Assembly: GCA_030603365.1 (NCBI GenBank)
Contig: JAUVXV010000001.1
Coordinates: forward strand, 620,001-684,000
DNA length: 64,000 nt
Source: Candidatus Heimdallarchaeota archaeon
Lineage (GTDB): Archaea > Asgardarchaeota > Heimdallarchaeia > Heimdallarchaeales > Heimdallarchaeaceae
Reading direction: 5' to 3'
The translations under genes and the position numbers were made by a program. This document shows positions 16,913 through 24,421 of this stretch, piece by piece; the first letter of the stretch is position 1, and every line of letters starts with the position of its first letter. The notes below the pieces were generated by a model that was not told where the DNA came from, did not search any database, and saw only the letters and a program-made list of their open reading frames with translations.

Positions 16913-16970
16913 AGAGCTAGAATCTCCTTCCTGTTCAGGCAGAAATCCCTCAAGGGTTTTTCTTCTTTTA
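16913..16970 (+). repeat. Dispersed 3'-element repeat, copy 7 (right edge of island)
   Basis: It keeps the invariant 19-nt core start and matches copy 1 except for one base in CCCTCAAGGG. Like copy 2, it sits just behind the promoter of a reverse operon rather than after a + strand gene. Confidence 0.9.
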
Positions 16971-17051
16971 TTTTGGTTTCATTTAGCTGATTACTCTTGT
17001 AAAACTAGTGAAGTGAAAATGATTTTATAGGGTTGTATTTTCTTTTTATCT

Positions 17052-17612
17052 ATGCCACTTATTGAAGATACAAAGGAACTTATCATTCTAGAAACAGATG
17101 AATGGGAAAAATTACCTGAACTTGATCTAGGTAAACTCAAAGATTTTTCATCAGGAGGAAATTATCAAGAAAGAAAGATTATCATTAAGAGTCTTAGAAG
17201 TCTTTTTGATCAGGAAAATGATGTCCTCTATCCGTATATTACCTATTATGATGAACGTGGAAAAGAAAAGACTGAAAGATTAGTTAAGTGTGATAAGATA
17301 ATTAGAGCAATTTTTGCAAAGGAGGATGGTTCTGAAGTCAAAGGAAGGTACAACAATTTTCTAGAAGTTGTTACTGCCGCACAAAGCCTTGGAGCTTTGA
17401 AACAAATAAGAATGTCCTATACTTCTGGAATATATAATTGGTATGAGAAAGCAATCAAACAGTATACTAGCTTCCCACAAGGAATTTTTCCAATGCCAGT
17501 TCTGATTCGTAAAAATATTGGTGTTACTTATGAACAACTACCTAATACTATAAGAAATTACCATGAGATATTGTCACTGGACAAAGAACCTGAATACATG
17601 GAGAGTAAGTAA
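17052..17612 (+). CDS. Hypothetical protein
   Basis: 186 residues, soluble, mixed charge, no signal peptide or membrane helix. Residues 45-95 read 'LRSLFDQENDVLYPYITYYD' then 'RLVKCDKIIRAIFAKEDGS'. The C-terminal half contains aromatic-rich helices (SGIYNWYEKAIKQY). I recognise no domain. It lies just after repeat copy 7 and before the zinc-ribbon membrane protein, so it may belong to a further cassette or to the flanking chromosome. The start is the only ATG near the beginning of the frame. Confidence 0.6.
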   Translation: MPLIEDTKELIILETDEWEKLPELDLGKLKDFSSGGNYQERKIIIKSLRSLFDQENDVLYPYITYYDERGKEKTERLVKCDKIIRAIFAKEDGSEVKGRYNNFLEVVTAAQSLGALKQIRMSYTSGIYNWYEKAIKQYTSFPQGIFPMPVLIRKNIGVTYEQLPNTIRNYHEILSLDKEPEYMESK

Positions 17613-17702
17613 TTCCCCAAAATAAGAAATCAATGAGTTAACCTCATATAACTGTAAGATATGATGATCTGGTATATCTATCATACTATGGGATTGTTAT
17701 CT

Positions 17703-18437
17703 ATGGAAGAAGCAGTACTTACAAGAACAAAGCGGTTTTTCAGAAAAAATGATATAATCTTCAAAATAGTTCTTCTAATATTTCTAGCCGCGGGTACAGC
17801 ATATGCATTTATTTTTGGTAATGCTCTACTGAAAATCATCGCCTCTCTGTCTCTCGGTGTCCTGATAATTTCATTTACCTCAAATTATGTTTTCAATTAT
17901 CTTTATGGAGAAGCATTCAAGCTTGCGCATGCAATAAATGAGATACTTTACTTGTTCCTAGGGATTCCAATAATGATCATAGCAATAGGTTACTTCCCTC
18001 TTAGTGTTTATATTCTCTTTTTTTCAAGTACAGATAATGAGTGGATACTTCCAATCTTAATTGGCATAATGATAACGATGCAAATATCCTCTTTCACTTA
18101 CATAATAACTAGAAAAAGTAAAGAGAAAGGAAAGAATATCTTCCAGTTTATCAAACATTTGTTCGACTTTAAAGCAAGAGCAGCAGAACAAAGGAAACTT
18201 CAAGAACAAACAGACCAAATAGATAGTTTTTACTCTGACATGGAGAAGGTAAAGGATAGAGTAGATACCACAATGGAACGCAGTACCATAGGTTTTGATG
18301 AGTATGATTGGAAAACAGGTAGGGGGATTAATAAAGAAGTGCGAACCGAGATTGTTTGTTGGAATTGTAAAACAATTAACGAAACAGGAACTCTTGCATG
18401 TACAAAGTGCAGTGCCCCTCTAAAGAAAGAGCAGTAG
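17703..18437 (+). CDS. Membrane protein with C-terminal zinc ribbon (paralog of 5851-6591)
   Basis: About 244 residues from the ATG at 17703; an ATG at 17661 would add 14 residues with no match in the paralog. Four membrane helices, a charged helical linker and a zinc ribbon (CWNCKTINETGTLACTKC). It is closely similar to the cassette protein at 5851 over nearly the whole length. It ends LKKEQ with its own stop and no repeat follows. Comparing the two ends shows how repeat copy 4 replaced the last codons of the other copy. Function unknown. Confidence 0.75.
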   Translation: MEEAVLTRTKRFFRKNDIIFKIVLLIFLAAGTAYAFIFGNALLKIIASLSLGVLIISFTSNYVFNYLYGEAFKLAHAINEILYLFLGIPIMIIAIGYFPLSVYILFFSSTDNEWILPILIGIMITMQISSFTYIITRKSKEKGKNIFQFIKHLFDFKARAAEQRKLQEQTDQIDSFYSDMEKVKDRVDTTMERSTIGFDEYDWKTGRGINKEVRTEIVCWNCKTINETGTLACTKCSAPLKKEQ

Positions 18438-18537
18438 TTGTGTTTTTCTTCCTTTGCACTTTTCACGATATCCAATGGCCCTTTTGTATAAATATTTAAG
18501 GAATAAAATGATAGTTTATGATTAAGGAGTTGTTTAA

Positions 18538-19371
18538 ATGGAAGAAGAATTCAAAGATGAGCTACCTGAAGAAACTGAAGAGGAGATTAATGAAGAAGTA
18601 AAAGAAGAACTTGAAGATGAGCTTGAGGAGGAAGTAGAAGAGTTCATTGATGATGAGAAAAAAGAGCTCGAAGAGGAGCTTGAAGACGAAATAGAGGAAG
18701 CTTCAGAAGAAGTGGAAGAAGAACTTGAAGAACAATCTGAGGAAGAAATAGATGAGCTTGTAGAGGAACTTGAAGAAATTGCAGAAGATGAAGAAGAAAT
18801 AGAAGAGATTGAGGAAGAAGCAGTTGAAGAAGTTGTTGAAGAAGCTGTAGAGGACGTTGTAGAAGAAATTCTTGATGAAATGGATGAAGAAGTTCCTGAA
18901 GATGTTGTAGAAGATGTTGTAGAAGATGTTGTAGACGAAGTAGAAGACGAAGTAGAAGAAGTGCAAGTAGTTTCTGAACCTATACCAGAACAGATTCCAG
19001 AGGATGTTAAGAAAATAGGTGGTAATATCCAGATTATCTTGAAAGATGTCGATGGTGATTTCATCCCATTTGGATATGAACTTCAGAAGAATAAACTCAT
19101 TATTAAATCAGATGAAGCAATGAAGGTTAAAGTGGTGTTCTCTTGGTTCTATAAATTGAAGAAGAACAAAGAAGAGATTTTTGGAGCTACCAGACTAAAT
19201 GCAGAAAAGGTTGAGAAAATACTAAGTAATCCTATTTACTTTGGAAAGGTATACTTCCAAGGAACATTTGTAGAAGGTAATCATGAACCAATATTAACAG
19301 AAAGATATTGCAAATTAAATGATATAAATGTTGATGAGGTAAAGGAAAAATATCTTTCTTCAATGGCATAA
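18538..19371 (+). CDS. Extremely acidic protein with small C-terminal domain
   Basis: 277 residues. Residues 1-140 are almost entirely Glu with Val, Leu, Ile and Asp in short repeats of the type 'EEVVEEAVEDVVEE'. This is compatible with a long single helix or coiled coil and very acidic. Residues 155-277 form a normal folded domain (GNIQIILKDVDGDFIPFGYE ... YFGKVYFQGTFVEGNHEPIL) that I do not recognise. An AAGGAG sits eight bases before the ATG and a TATA-like ATAAATATTTAAG about 45 bases upstream. A strong terminator follows. It could act as a histone- or nucleic-acid-mimicking acidic partner, but that is a guess. Confidence 0.7.
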   Translation: MEEEFKDELPEETEEEINEEVKEELEDELEEEVEEFIDDEKKELEEELEDEIEEASEEVEEELEEQSEEEIDELVEELEEIAEDEEEIEEIEEEAVEEVVEEAVEDVVEEILDEMDEEVPEDVVEDVVEDVVDEVEDEVEEVQVVSEPIPEQIPEDVKKIGGNIQIILKDVDGDFIPFGYELQKNKLIIKSDEAMKVKVVFSWFYKLKKNKEEIFGATRLNAEKVEKILSNPIYFGKVYFQGTFVEGNHEPILTERYCKLNDINVDEVKEKYLSSMA

Positions 19372-19392
19372 GATAACCAATCGAACAAATTT

Positions 19393-19417
19393 AAGGAAGA
19401 AAATACTTCCTTTTTTT
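19393..19417 (+). terminator. Hairpin terminator after the acidic-protein gene
   Basis: Perfect 7-bp stem aaggaag/cttcctt (19393-19399 with 19406-19412), six-base loop, followed by a T-run. It begins 21 bp after the stop codon. Confidence 0.6.
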
Positions 19418-19500
19418 CTAATTTTACAAAAGAACTACTCTGAACTAGATTATTTTAAGGAAATGTATATATTATGAATTCTCATAACAATTAAATTATA

Positions 19501-19869
19501 ATGTCAACTGATGATTATGGAATTTTTGTTTGTTTTGATATCTATTCTGGTAAAACTGATCCTTACTGGAAATTAACAGATGAACAAATCGAAGAGCTTA
19601 AGGTAAGACTTGAAAATCTGTCTGAAACTAAGATGGTTATTCCAGAACAGTATGTTCATCACGGATTTATCATATATAATAAAGATAAAATCCAAAAAAT
19701 GCCACAAAGAATAGAGATATTCAGAAATGTTGTATCTTATAATAAAGGACACAAAGTACTTTACTTTGAGGATCTTAATAATATAGAAGAATGGTTGTTT
19801 AGTTTAGCCGTTGAACAAGGATTTGGGGAAGTCGTAGATTGGGTTAGGGAACGTGAAGCTGGAAATTGA
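19501..19869 (+). CDS. Hypothetical protein
   Basis: 122 residues, small alpha/beta protein with no signal or membrane segment. It begins 'DDYGIFVCFDIYSGK' and includes a conserved-looking 'IPEQYVHHGFIIYNKDKI' and a C-terminal helix 'WLFSLAVEQGFGEVVDWV'. No family is recognised. It stands alone between a terminator and a zinc-ribbon gene. An AT-rich TATA-like stretch (ATTATTTTAAGG, about 19450) lies about 45 bp upstream. Confidence 0.6.
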   Translation: MSTDDYGIFVCFDIYSGKTDPYWKLTDEQIEELKVRLENLSETKMVIPEQYVHHGFIIYNKDKIQKMPQRIEIFRNVVSYNKGHKVLYFEDLNNIEEWLFSLAVEQGFGEVVDWVREREAGN

Positions 19870-19916
19870 AAAGTAAGATTTTTCTTCTTCTTCATCCATT
19901 CTTATCTTGAGGGAAA

Positions 19917-20219
19917 ATGGTAAAATATAACTATTGTAGTCATTGTAGCGCTAAGAATGATTCTTTTAATGATTTTTGCACAGAATGCGGTCAGAAGATT
20001 GACACAGCATCAGCTGCTTCACATACTATTGTTCAAGATAACTCTTCACGTGTAGTTGTGTCTGGGTCATATGATGCTATGTATGGAACTAAGGAGAAAA
20101 AACAAAGTAAGACGAAAACCAGCGTAATCCTTGGATTGATTGCCTTTGCAGTATTCTGTGGAGCGGTGTATTTATTTTGGTATCTCTACAATTCAAATGT
20201 GGTTGATTCAGTTCCATAG
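19917..20219 (+). CDS. Zinc-ribbon protein with one C-terminal membrane helix
   Basis: 100 residues. The N-terminus is a double-knuckle zinc ribbon, CSHC-x11-CTEC (residues 7-25). A Ser-rich linker, a basic stretch (KKQSKTKTS) and one membrane helix (about residues 70-90, 'VILGLIAFAVFCGAVYLFW') follow. The ribbon would face the cytosol if the basic stretch obeys the positive-inside rule. Such short tail-anchored zinc ribbons are common in archaea and have no assigned function. Confidence 0.7.
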   Translation: MVKYNYCSHCSAKNDSFNDFCTECGQKIDTASAASHTIVQDNSSRVVVSGSYDAMYGTKEKKQSKTKTSVILGLIAFAVFCGAVYLFWYLYNSNVVDSVP

Positions 20220-20343
20220 ATCCAAAGAACTCAATCTGATAATACTTGAAATATTATTCTTCTTACTGTACGAGATAGGCAAATGAAATGTGTACATAGA
20301 GAACTACTAAATTAATTGTTGAATCTGTTAAATTTGAAAAAAT

Positions 20344-20682
20344 CTAGCTTATTCCTTCTGCTAATAATTCACCTATCGCATCTGTTGTCATACTGAAAAA
20401 AGATACGAGTTCGTCTTTTGAATGAAGTAAATCATATAGATTCTTCATGGGAAGATCCTCTCCCAGCTCATCTACCAGTACAATCTCATATCCCAACCCC
20501 TTCCCTAATCTCTTTTCTTCTTTTAGCCATTCTTTTTGTTCTTCAAAGAACTGCATGAGAAAGGATTTGACATTATTGATGTTCTTAAGTTTGTATCTTG
20601 TCAGTTCCAATTTCTTTTCTTTTTCTTCTGCATAGATTTTAAAAACCAATTTCCACGTCAAATCATACACCTTTGTTTTCAC
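20344..20682 (-). CDS. Hypothetical protein
   Basis: 112 residues, helical, rich in Lys, Glu and Leu. Central segment 'SFLMQFFEEQKEWLKEEKRL', then a strand-turn 'GYEIVLVDELGEDLP' and a C-terminal helix. No signal peptide, cysteines or known motif. It is divergent from the eS30 gene, with about 160 bp between them. Function not recognised. Confidence 0.55.
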   Translation of the reverse strand: MKTKVYDLTWKLVFKIYAEEKEKKLELTRYKLKNINNVKSFLMQFFEEQKEWLKEEKRLGKGLGYEIVLVDELGEDLPMKNLYDLLHSKDELVSFFSMTTDAIGELLAEGIS

Positions 20683-20840
20683 CCCACTAATCCTGTAATT
20701 GATTTATAAACTAATGAAATACTTTCTTGTGCTTAAAAATGAATCTGCTTTTTGTAGCATTTTTGAGCTATTCAAGAACCAAAAACTATAAGTTTTTAAA
20801 GACAAGATGCTCCTCTAACATATACTAGAAAGGTGATTAA

Positions 20841-21023
20841 ATGGGTCACGGATCGCTTCAAAAAGCAGGAAAAGTACGAAAACAAACTCCCCAAGTTGCA
20901 GCAAAAGAAAGACACAGTCCTATCCCAAGAAAGGGATTGAGAAACAAATATGTTAAGAGAGTAATTCTCGGTAAATTTGCAGGGCAACCGTCAAGTATGG
21001 GTTCAAAACGTCGTGGCAGATAA
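20841..21023 (+). CDS. rps30e: Small-subunit ribosomal protein eS30
   Basis: 60 residues, extremely basic. The N-terminus (HGSLQKAGKVRKQTPQV) is the signature of eS30, the archaeal/eukaryotic protein fused to ubiquitin-like FUBI in animals. A second basic block, then GQPSSMGSKRRGR, closes it. In eukaryotic ribosomes eS30 lies on the small subunit near the decoding region. A GAAAGGTGATTAA stretch precedes the ATG and a TTTTTAAAG TATA box lies about 45 bp upstream. Within archaea eS30 is found in only some lineages, including Thermoproteota and Asgard, which informs the taxonomic guess. Elp3 follows 32 bp later. Confidence 0.9.
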   Translation: MGHGSLQKAGKVRKQTPQVAAKERHSPIPRKGLRNKYVKRVILGKFAGQPSSMGSKRRGR

Positions 21024-21055
21024 TTACTTTTTATCATTTTTACCACTGTTTTAAA

Positions 21056-22648
21056 ATGAATGACAGAGATAATGCTTTACTAGAGATTAAGGAAAAATTG
21101 CTTGATTTAGAAGAACCTACAAGAAAAATCCTTAACCAAACTAAGCGAGATGTTGCCAAGAAGTATTGCTTGAAAAATTTTCCCAAGAACAGCGAAATTT
21201 TAGCAATATGTGACTCTGAAGAAAGACAATTACTATTACCTATTTTAATAAAAAGAATCGTCCGAACTCTATCAGGAGTAGCTATTGTTGCTGTAATGAC
21301 CCGACCTTGGGAATGCCCTCATGGTAAATGCATCATGTGTCCTGGAGGACCAGATATAGAGAGACCGCAGAGCTATACTGGATTTGAACCAACAACCCTC
21401 AGAGGAATTCGAAATGATTATGATCCTTATCTCCAAGCTGAGGAGAGAGTTAAACAATTAAATGCCATAGGTCATTCAACTGAAAAAATAGACGCTATTG
21501 TGATGGGAGGAACTTTCACTAATCAACCTATTGAGTATCAGAAGTGGTTTATTCAGAGAATGTTTGATGCGTTCAACGGAGTTGATTCTAAAACCATTGA
21601 AGAAGCTCACAAGATAAATGAAACAGCTACTCAAAGGTGTGTAGGATTAACAGCTGAAACCAGACCAGATCAAATTAGTCATGAGAAAATTGATCATTTG
21701 ATAGACTATGGGGTTACGCGAATTGAAATAGGTGTTCAAACCGTTTTTGATGATGTATATGAAAAAATGCAACGAGGACATACTACAGAAGATACAATTA
21801 ACGCTTTCCAATTTATCAGAGATTCGGGTTTGAAATTAACCGTACACATGATGCCAGGTCTTCCAGGTTCTTCTATAGAACGAGATATAGAATCTTTTGA
21901 TATTCTCTTCAATTCAAGCGATTATCGTCCTGATGAACTCAAAATCTATCCCACAATGGTTATACCAGGAACAAAATTACATGAAGATTATTTAGCAGGT
22001 AACTATGAAGCTCTGACTAATGAATCGACTGCTAAATTGATAGCAAAAATCAAGGAGAATGTTCCTCCTTACGTGAGAATAAAAAGGGTACTAAGAGATA
22101 TTCCAGCTCATCAAATAGTTGCAGGACCAAATAAAAGCGATTTACGGTTAGATATTCTTTCTATTTTAGAAAAAGAAGGTAAAAAATGTAGGTGTATAAG
22201 ATGCAGAGAAGTGGGTCACTTTGTATACAAAAAAGGACAAGATATAAGCTTTGAAGATATTGAACTAGTTCATAGGCAGTATGAAGCAAGTAAAGGTAAA
22301 GAACACTTCCTTTCTTTTGAAGAAACAAAAAACGATGTAATTATCGGTTTTCTAAGATTAAGAGAATTAAGCGATAATCTAATAAGACCAGAATTTAGAG
22401 ATGTTCCAACAATTGTTGTAAGAGAACTTCATGTTTATGGTGAACTTCGTGGTTTAAGATCAACCCATAAGGGTGGCTTACAATGGCAGCACAGAGGCTA
22501 TGGTAAGGAACTTCTATCAAAGGCAGAAGAGATTGGAAAAGAAAATGATTATTCAAAAATCTCTGTTATTTCAGGAATAGGTGTTCGTGATTACTATCGA
22601 AAACAAGGTTATACTTTAGATGGTCCATACATGTCTAAAAACTTGTGA
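21056..22648 (+). CDS. elp3: Elp3: radical-SAM tRNA U34 modification enzyme
   Basis: 530 residues, the normal length for archaeal Elp3. A radical-SAM core carries the Cys motif 'CPHGKCIMCPGG' (about residues 83-94). 'GLTAETRPD' and 'GVTRIEIGVQTVFDDVY' are typical Elp3 core strands. A Cys-containing linker (CRCIRCREVGH) follows. The C-terminal GNAT acetyltransferase domain includes the acetyl-CoA loop 'QHRGYGKELL'. The enzyme makes carboxymethyl-type uridines at the wobble position of tRNAs using SAM and acetyl-CoA. Archaea have this subunit without the rest of Elongator. It follows eS30 closely and may share its promoter. Confidence 0.95.
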   Translation: MNDRDNALLEIKEKLLDLEEPTRKILNQTKRDVAKKYCLKNFPKNSEILAICDSEERQLLLPILIKRIVRTLSGVAIVAVMTRPWECPHGKCIMCPGGPDIERPQSYTGFEPTTLRGIRNDYDPYLQAEERVKQLNAIGHSTEKIDAIVMGGTFTNQPIEYQKWFIQRMFDAFNGVDSKTIEEAHKINETATQRCVGLTAETRPDQISHEKIDHLIDYGVTRIEIGVQTVFDDVYEKMQRGHTTEDTINAFQFIRDSGLKLTVHMMPGLPGSSIERDIESFDILFNSSDYRPDELKIYPTMVIPGTKLHEDYLAGNYEALTNESTAKLIAKIKENVPPYVRIKRVLRDIPAHQIVAGPNKSDLRLDILSILEKEGKKCRCIRCREVGHFVYKKGQDISFEDIELVHRQYEASKGKEHFLSFEETKNDVIIGFLRLRELSDNLIRPEFRDVPTIVVRELHVYGELRGLRSTHKGGLQWQHRGYGKELLSKAEEIGKENDYSKISVISGIGVRDYYRKQGYTLDGPYMSKNL

Positions 22649-22730
22649 TGTTTGAGGTAGTGTTTGCGTAAAAAGCTAAACTTATATTGGTTCGTCCTTG
22701 CATTAAATAAAACAAGCTAAAGTGTTCAAA

Positions 22731-23723
22731 ATGTCTCAGAAGAACAAAATAACCATTCTGACAGAAGTCGAGAGGATCTTGCATGTTACAGGTTACAGTA
22801 TAGCTCAACTCTCTTCAGGAAGCAAAGCTTGTTTTGATATAATAGCAAGAAAAAGAGAACATCTGATTATTATCAAGGTTGAACCATATATTGACAACTT
22901 CAGTAGGGATAATTCGTTTGAACTAAAGAATATAGCCACTTTTCTGAATGCTTCTCCAATGATAATCGGTGAAAGAGGTAGGCGATTTTCAGAAATAGAT
23001 GATGGTTTAGTCTTACTAAGATATGGCATTCCAGTTGTGAGCACTGAAACTTTCACTAAGCTAATCTCTCATGGTATTCCTCCTATTGTTTATTGTAGCA
23101 AAGGAGGATATTTTGTACAGATTAATAGGAAAATGCTAAGACAAGCTCGAATTGAGAAAAATCTGAGTTATGCCGATTTAGCACATCTTATTGGTGTTTC
23201 TAGAAGAACAATTTATGAATACGAGCATTCCATCAATCCTCCTCCTTTAACAGCTGCTCTACTTGAAGAAGTACTTGATACTCCAATAGCTCAAGGAATA
23301 AAAATCTTCAACATTGATATTGAAAAAGAAGAACGACCTTCTTACTCTATTGAAAATCTATCAACACTTAAAGAAGAAATCTCTGATATTCTAGAAGAAT
23401 TAGGATTTATCAGTCAATTTTGGACTCGTCAATCTCCTTTTGATGCTTTTAGTGAACAGAAGAATCTAGATATACACAGCGGTTTGAATATTCTTGTTTG
23501 TGTTGATGAATCTCAACAAAAAAAAGTCATGGAGAGAGCATCAATTACTCAGAATATAGCCTCTTTAACAAAAAGAAGAGCAATAATGATTGTAGAAGAC
23601 CTCAATCAAGATATTAGCCAAACTGTCCCAACTTTTACAGTTGATGAGCTAAATCAAATGAAAAAAGCATTCGATTTAGTTAAAAATTGGGTTAAGAAAT
23701 ATTCAGATATTAAAGAAAGTTAA
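22731..23723 (+). CDS. COG1395-type regulator: nuclease-like domain plus XRE helix-turn-helix
   Basis: About 330 residues. Residues 5-130 form an alpha/beta domain like that of archaeal COG1395 proteins ('ACFDIIARKREHLIIIKVE', restriction-nuclease-like). Residues 135-175 are an XRE-type HTH ('LRQARIEKNLSYADLAHLIG', 'SRRTIYEYEHS'). A C-terminal domain of about 120 residues follows. The family is archaeal and thought to bind DNA; targets are unknown. The ATG at 22731 is preferred to the GTG at 22722, with a TTAAATAA TATA-like box about 27 bp upstream (leaderless). Confidence 0.8.
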   Translation: MSQKNKITILTEVERILHVTGYSIAQLSSGSKACFDIIARKREHLIIIKVEPYIDNFSRDNSFELKNIATFLNASPMIIGERGRRFSEIDDGLVLLRYGIPVVSTETFTKLISHGIPPIVYCSKGGYFVQINRKMLRQARIEKNLSYADLAHLIGVSRRTIYEYEHSINPPPLTAALLEEVLDTPIAQGIKIFNIDIEKEERPSYSIENLSTLKEEISDILEELGFISQFWTRQSPFDAFSEQKNLDIHSGLNILVCVDESQQKKVMERASITQNIASLTKRRAIMIVEDLNQDISQTVPTFTVDELNQMKKAFDLVKNWVKKYSDIKES

Positions 23724-23737
23724 GATGGGAAAAAAAC

Positions 23738-24421
23738 TTATTTTTTCCCTACTATCATAATATGATCTTTTTCGTGTGATTCAAGATTTACAGTTTCTAA
23801 TACAGTTAATCCATAAGACTCTATCTTGTCCAATACTTCTTTATAGATTATTTGAGGGTCTTTTACACTGTCAATACTTCTTGATTTTACTGCTAAGAAG
23901 AAATATCCTCCATCTTTGAGATATGTTTTGACATTAGTAATTAGAATCTCTGCTTGAGATGGTTGTGCAACATCTTCGTAAACTATGTCTACTTGTGGTA
24001 CAATCATACTGTACTCTTCTGGAAATCTAGCATCTGCATGAATAGGAAGTATATTTTTTCTCCTTTCAGCAAGCGTGATTAAATCTCTCAAAGATCTTGC
24101 AGAAAATTCAATAGAATAAATGACTCCCTTGTCACCAACAATGTCTGAAACATGAGAAACTGTTGTTCCTGAAGCTGCACCCAAATACAGAATCTTGGAA
24201 TTTTCCTTGAAAGGAAAGTTTTGCATTTTATTAAAAATAGCAGCACCTAGTTTACTCTTGTAAGGATCAAAGGTTCTATACTCAACTCCTTTTTCTGTAA
24301 CAAGTCTCTCTGTATAAACCTTCTTACCGGGATCAGCATTCTTTGTTGCTAACCTAACATTGCCATCCTTTAATGTTACCCAATAAAGATTGTCAAAATC
24401 GTGATTTCTTATTTCCGCCAT
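23738..24421 (-). CDS. flpA: Fibrillarin-like rRNA/tRNA 2'-O-methyltransferase
   Basis: 227 residues, typical archaeal length. SAM-binding motif 'YLGAASGTTVSHVSDIVG' follows the N-terminal beta domain; 'DIVYEDVAQPSQ' and 'FLAVKSRSID' carry the catalytic Asp and Lys. With Nop5 and L7Ae it forms the box C/D ribonucleoprotein that methylates ribose at sites chosen by guide RNA. Its ATG shares one base with the stop of the nop5 gene (TAATG), so the two are translated together in the order nop5-flpA, as in most archaea. Confidence 0.95.
   Translation of the reverse strand: MAEIRNHDFDNLYWVTLKDGNVRLATKNADPGKKVYTERLVTEKGVEYRTFDPYKSKLGAAIFNKMQNFPFKENSKILYLGAASGTTVSHVSDIVGDKGVIYSIEFSARSLRDLITLAERRKNILPIHADARFPEEYSMIVPQVDIVYEDVAQPSQAEILITNVKTYLKDGGYFFLAVKSRSIDSVKDPQIIYKEVLDKIESYGLTVLETVNLESHEKDHIMIVGKK

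Noticed and set aside
750-16970. CRISPR array
   Set aside because: The repeats are 0.7 to 8.7 kb apart with genes between them, not regularly spaced by short spacers, and no cas genes are present.
750-16970. Classical integron with attC sites
   Set aside because: The repeat lacks the imperfect palindromic arms of attC and no IntI-like integrase is in the window. The cassette comparison is kept only as an analogy.
750-16970. Repeats as plain transcription terminators
   Set aside because: The CCCTCAGGGG plus T-run may end transcription in several copies, but copies 2 and 7 lie behind promoters of reverse operons and follow no + strand gene, and the conserved core is far longer than a terminator needs.
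18534-19064. Ser-rich ORF on the minus strand opposite the acidic gene
   Set aside because: It is the mirror of Glu codons (GAA/GAG read as TTC/CTC in shifted frame) and has no promoter or ribosome site.
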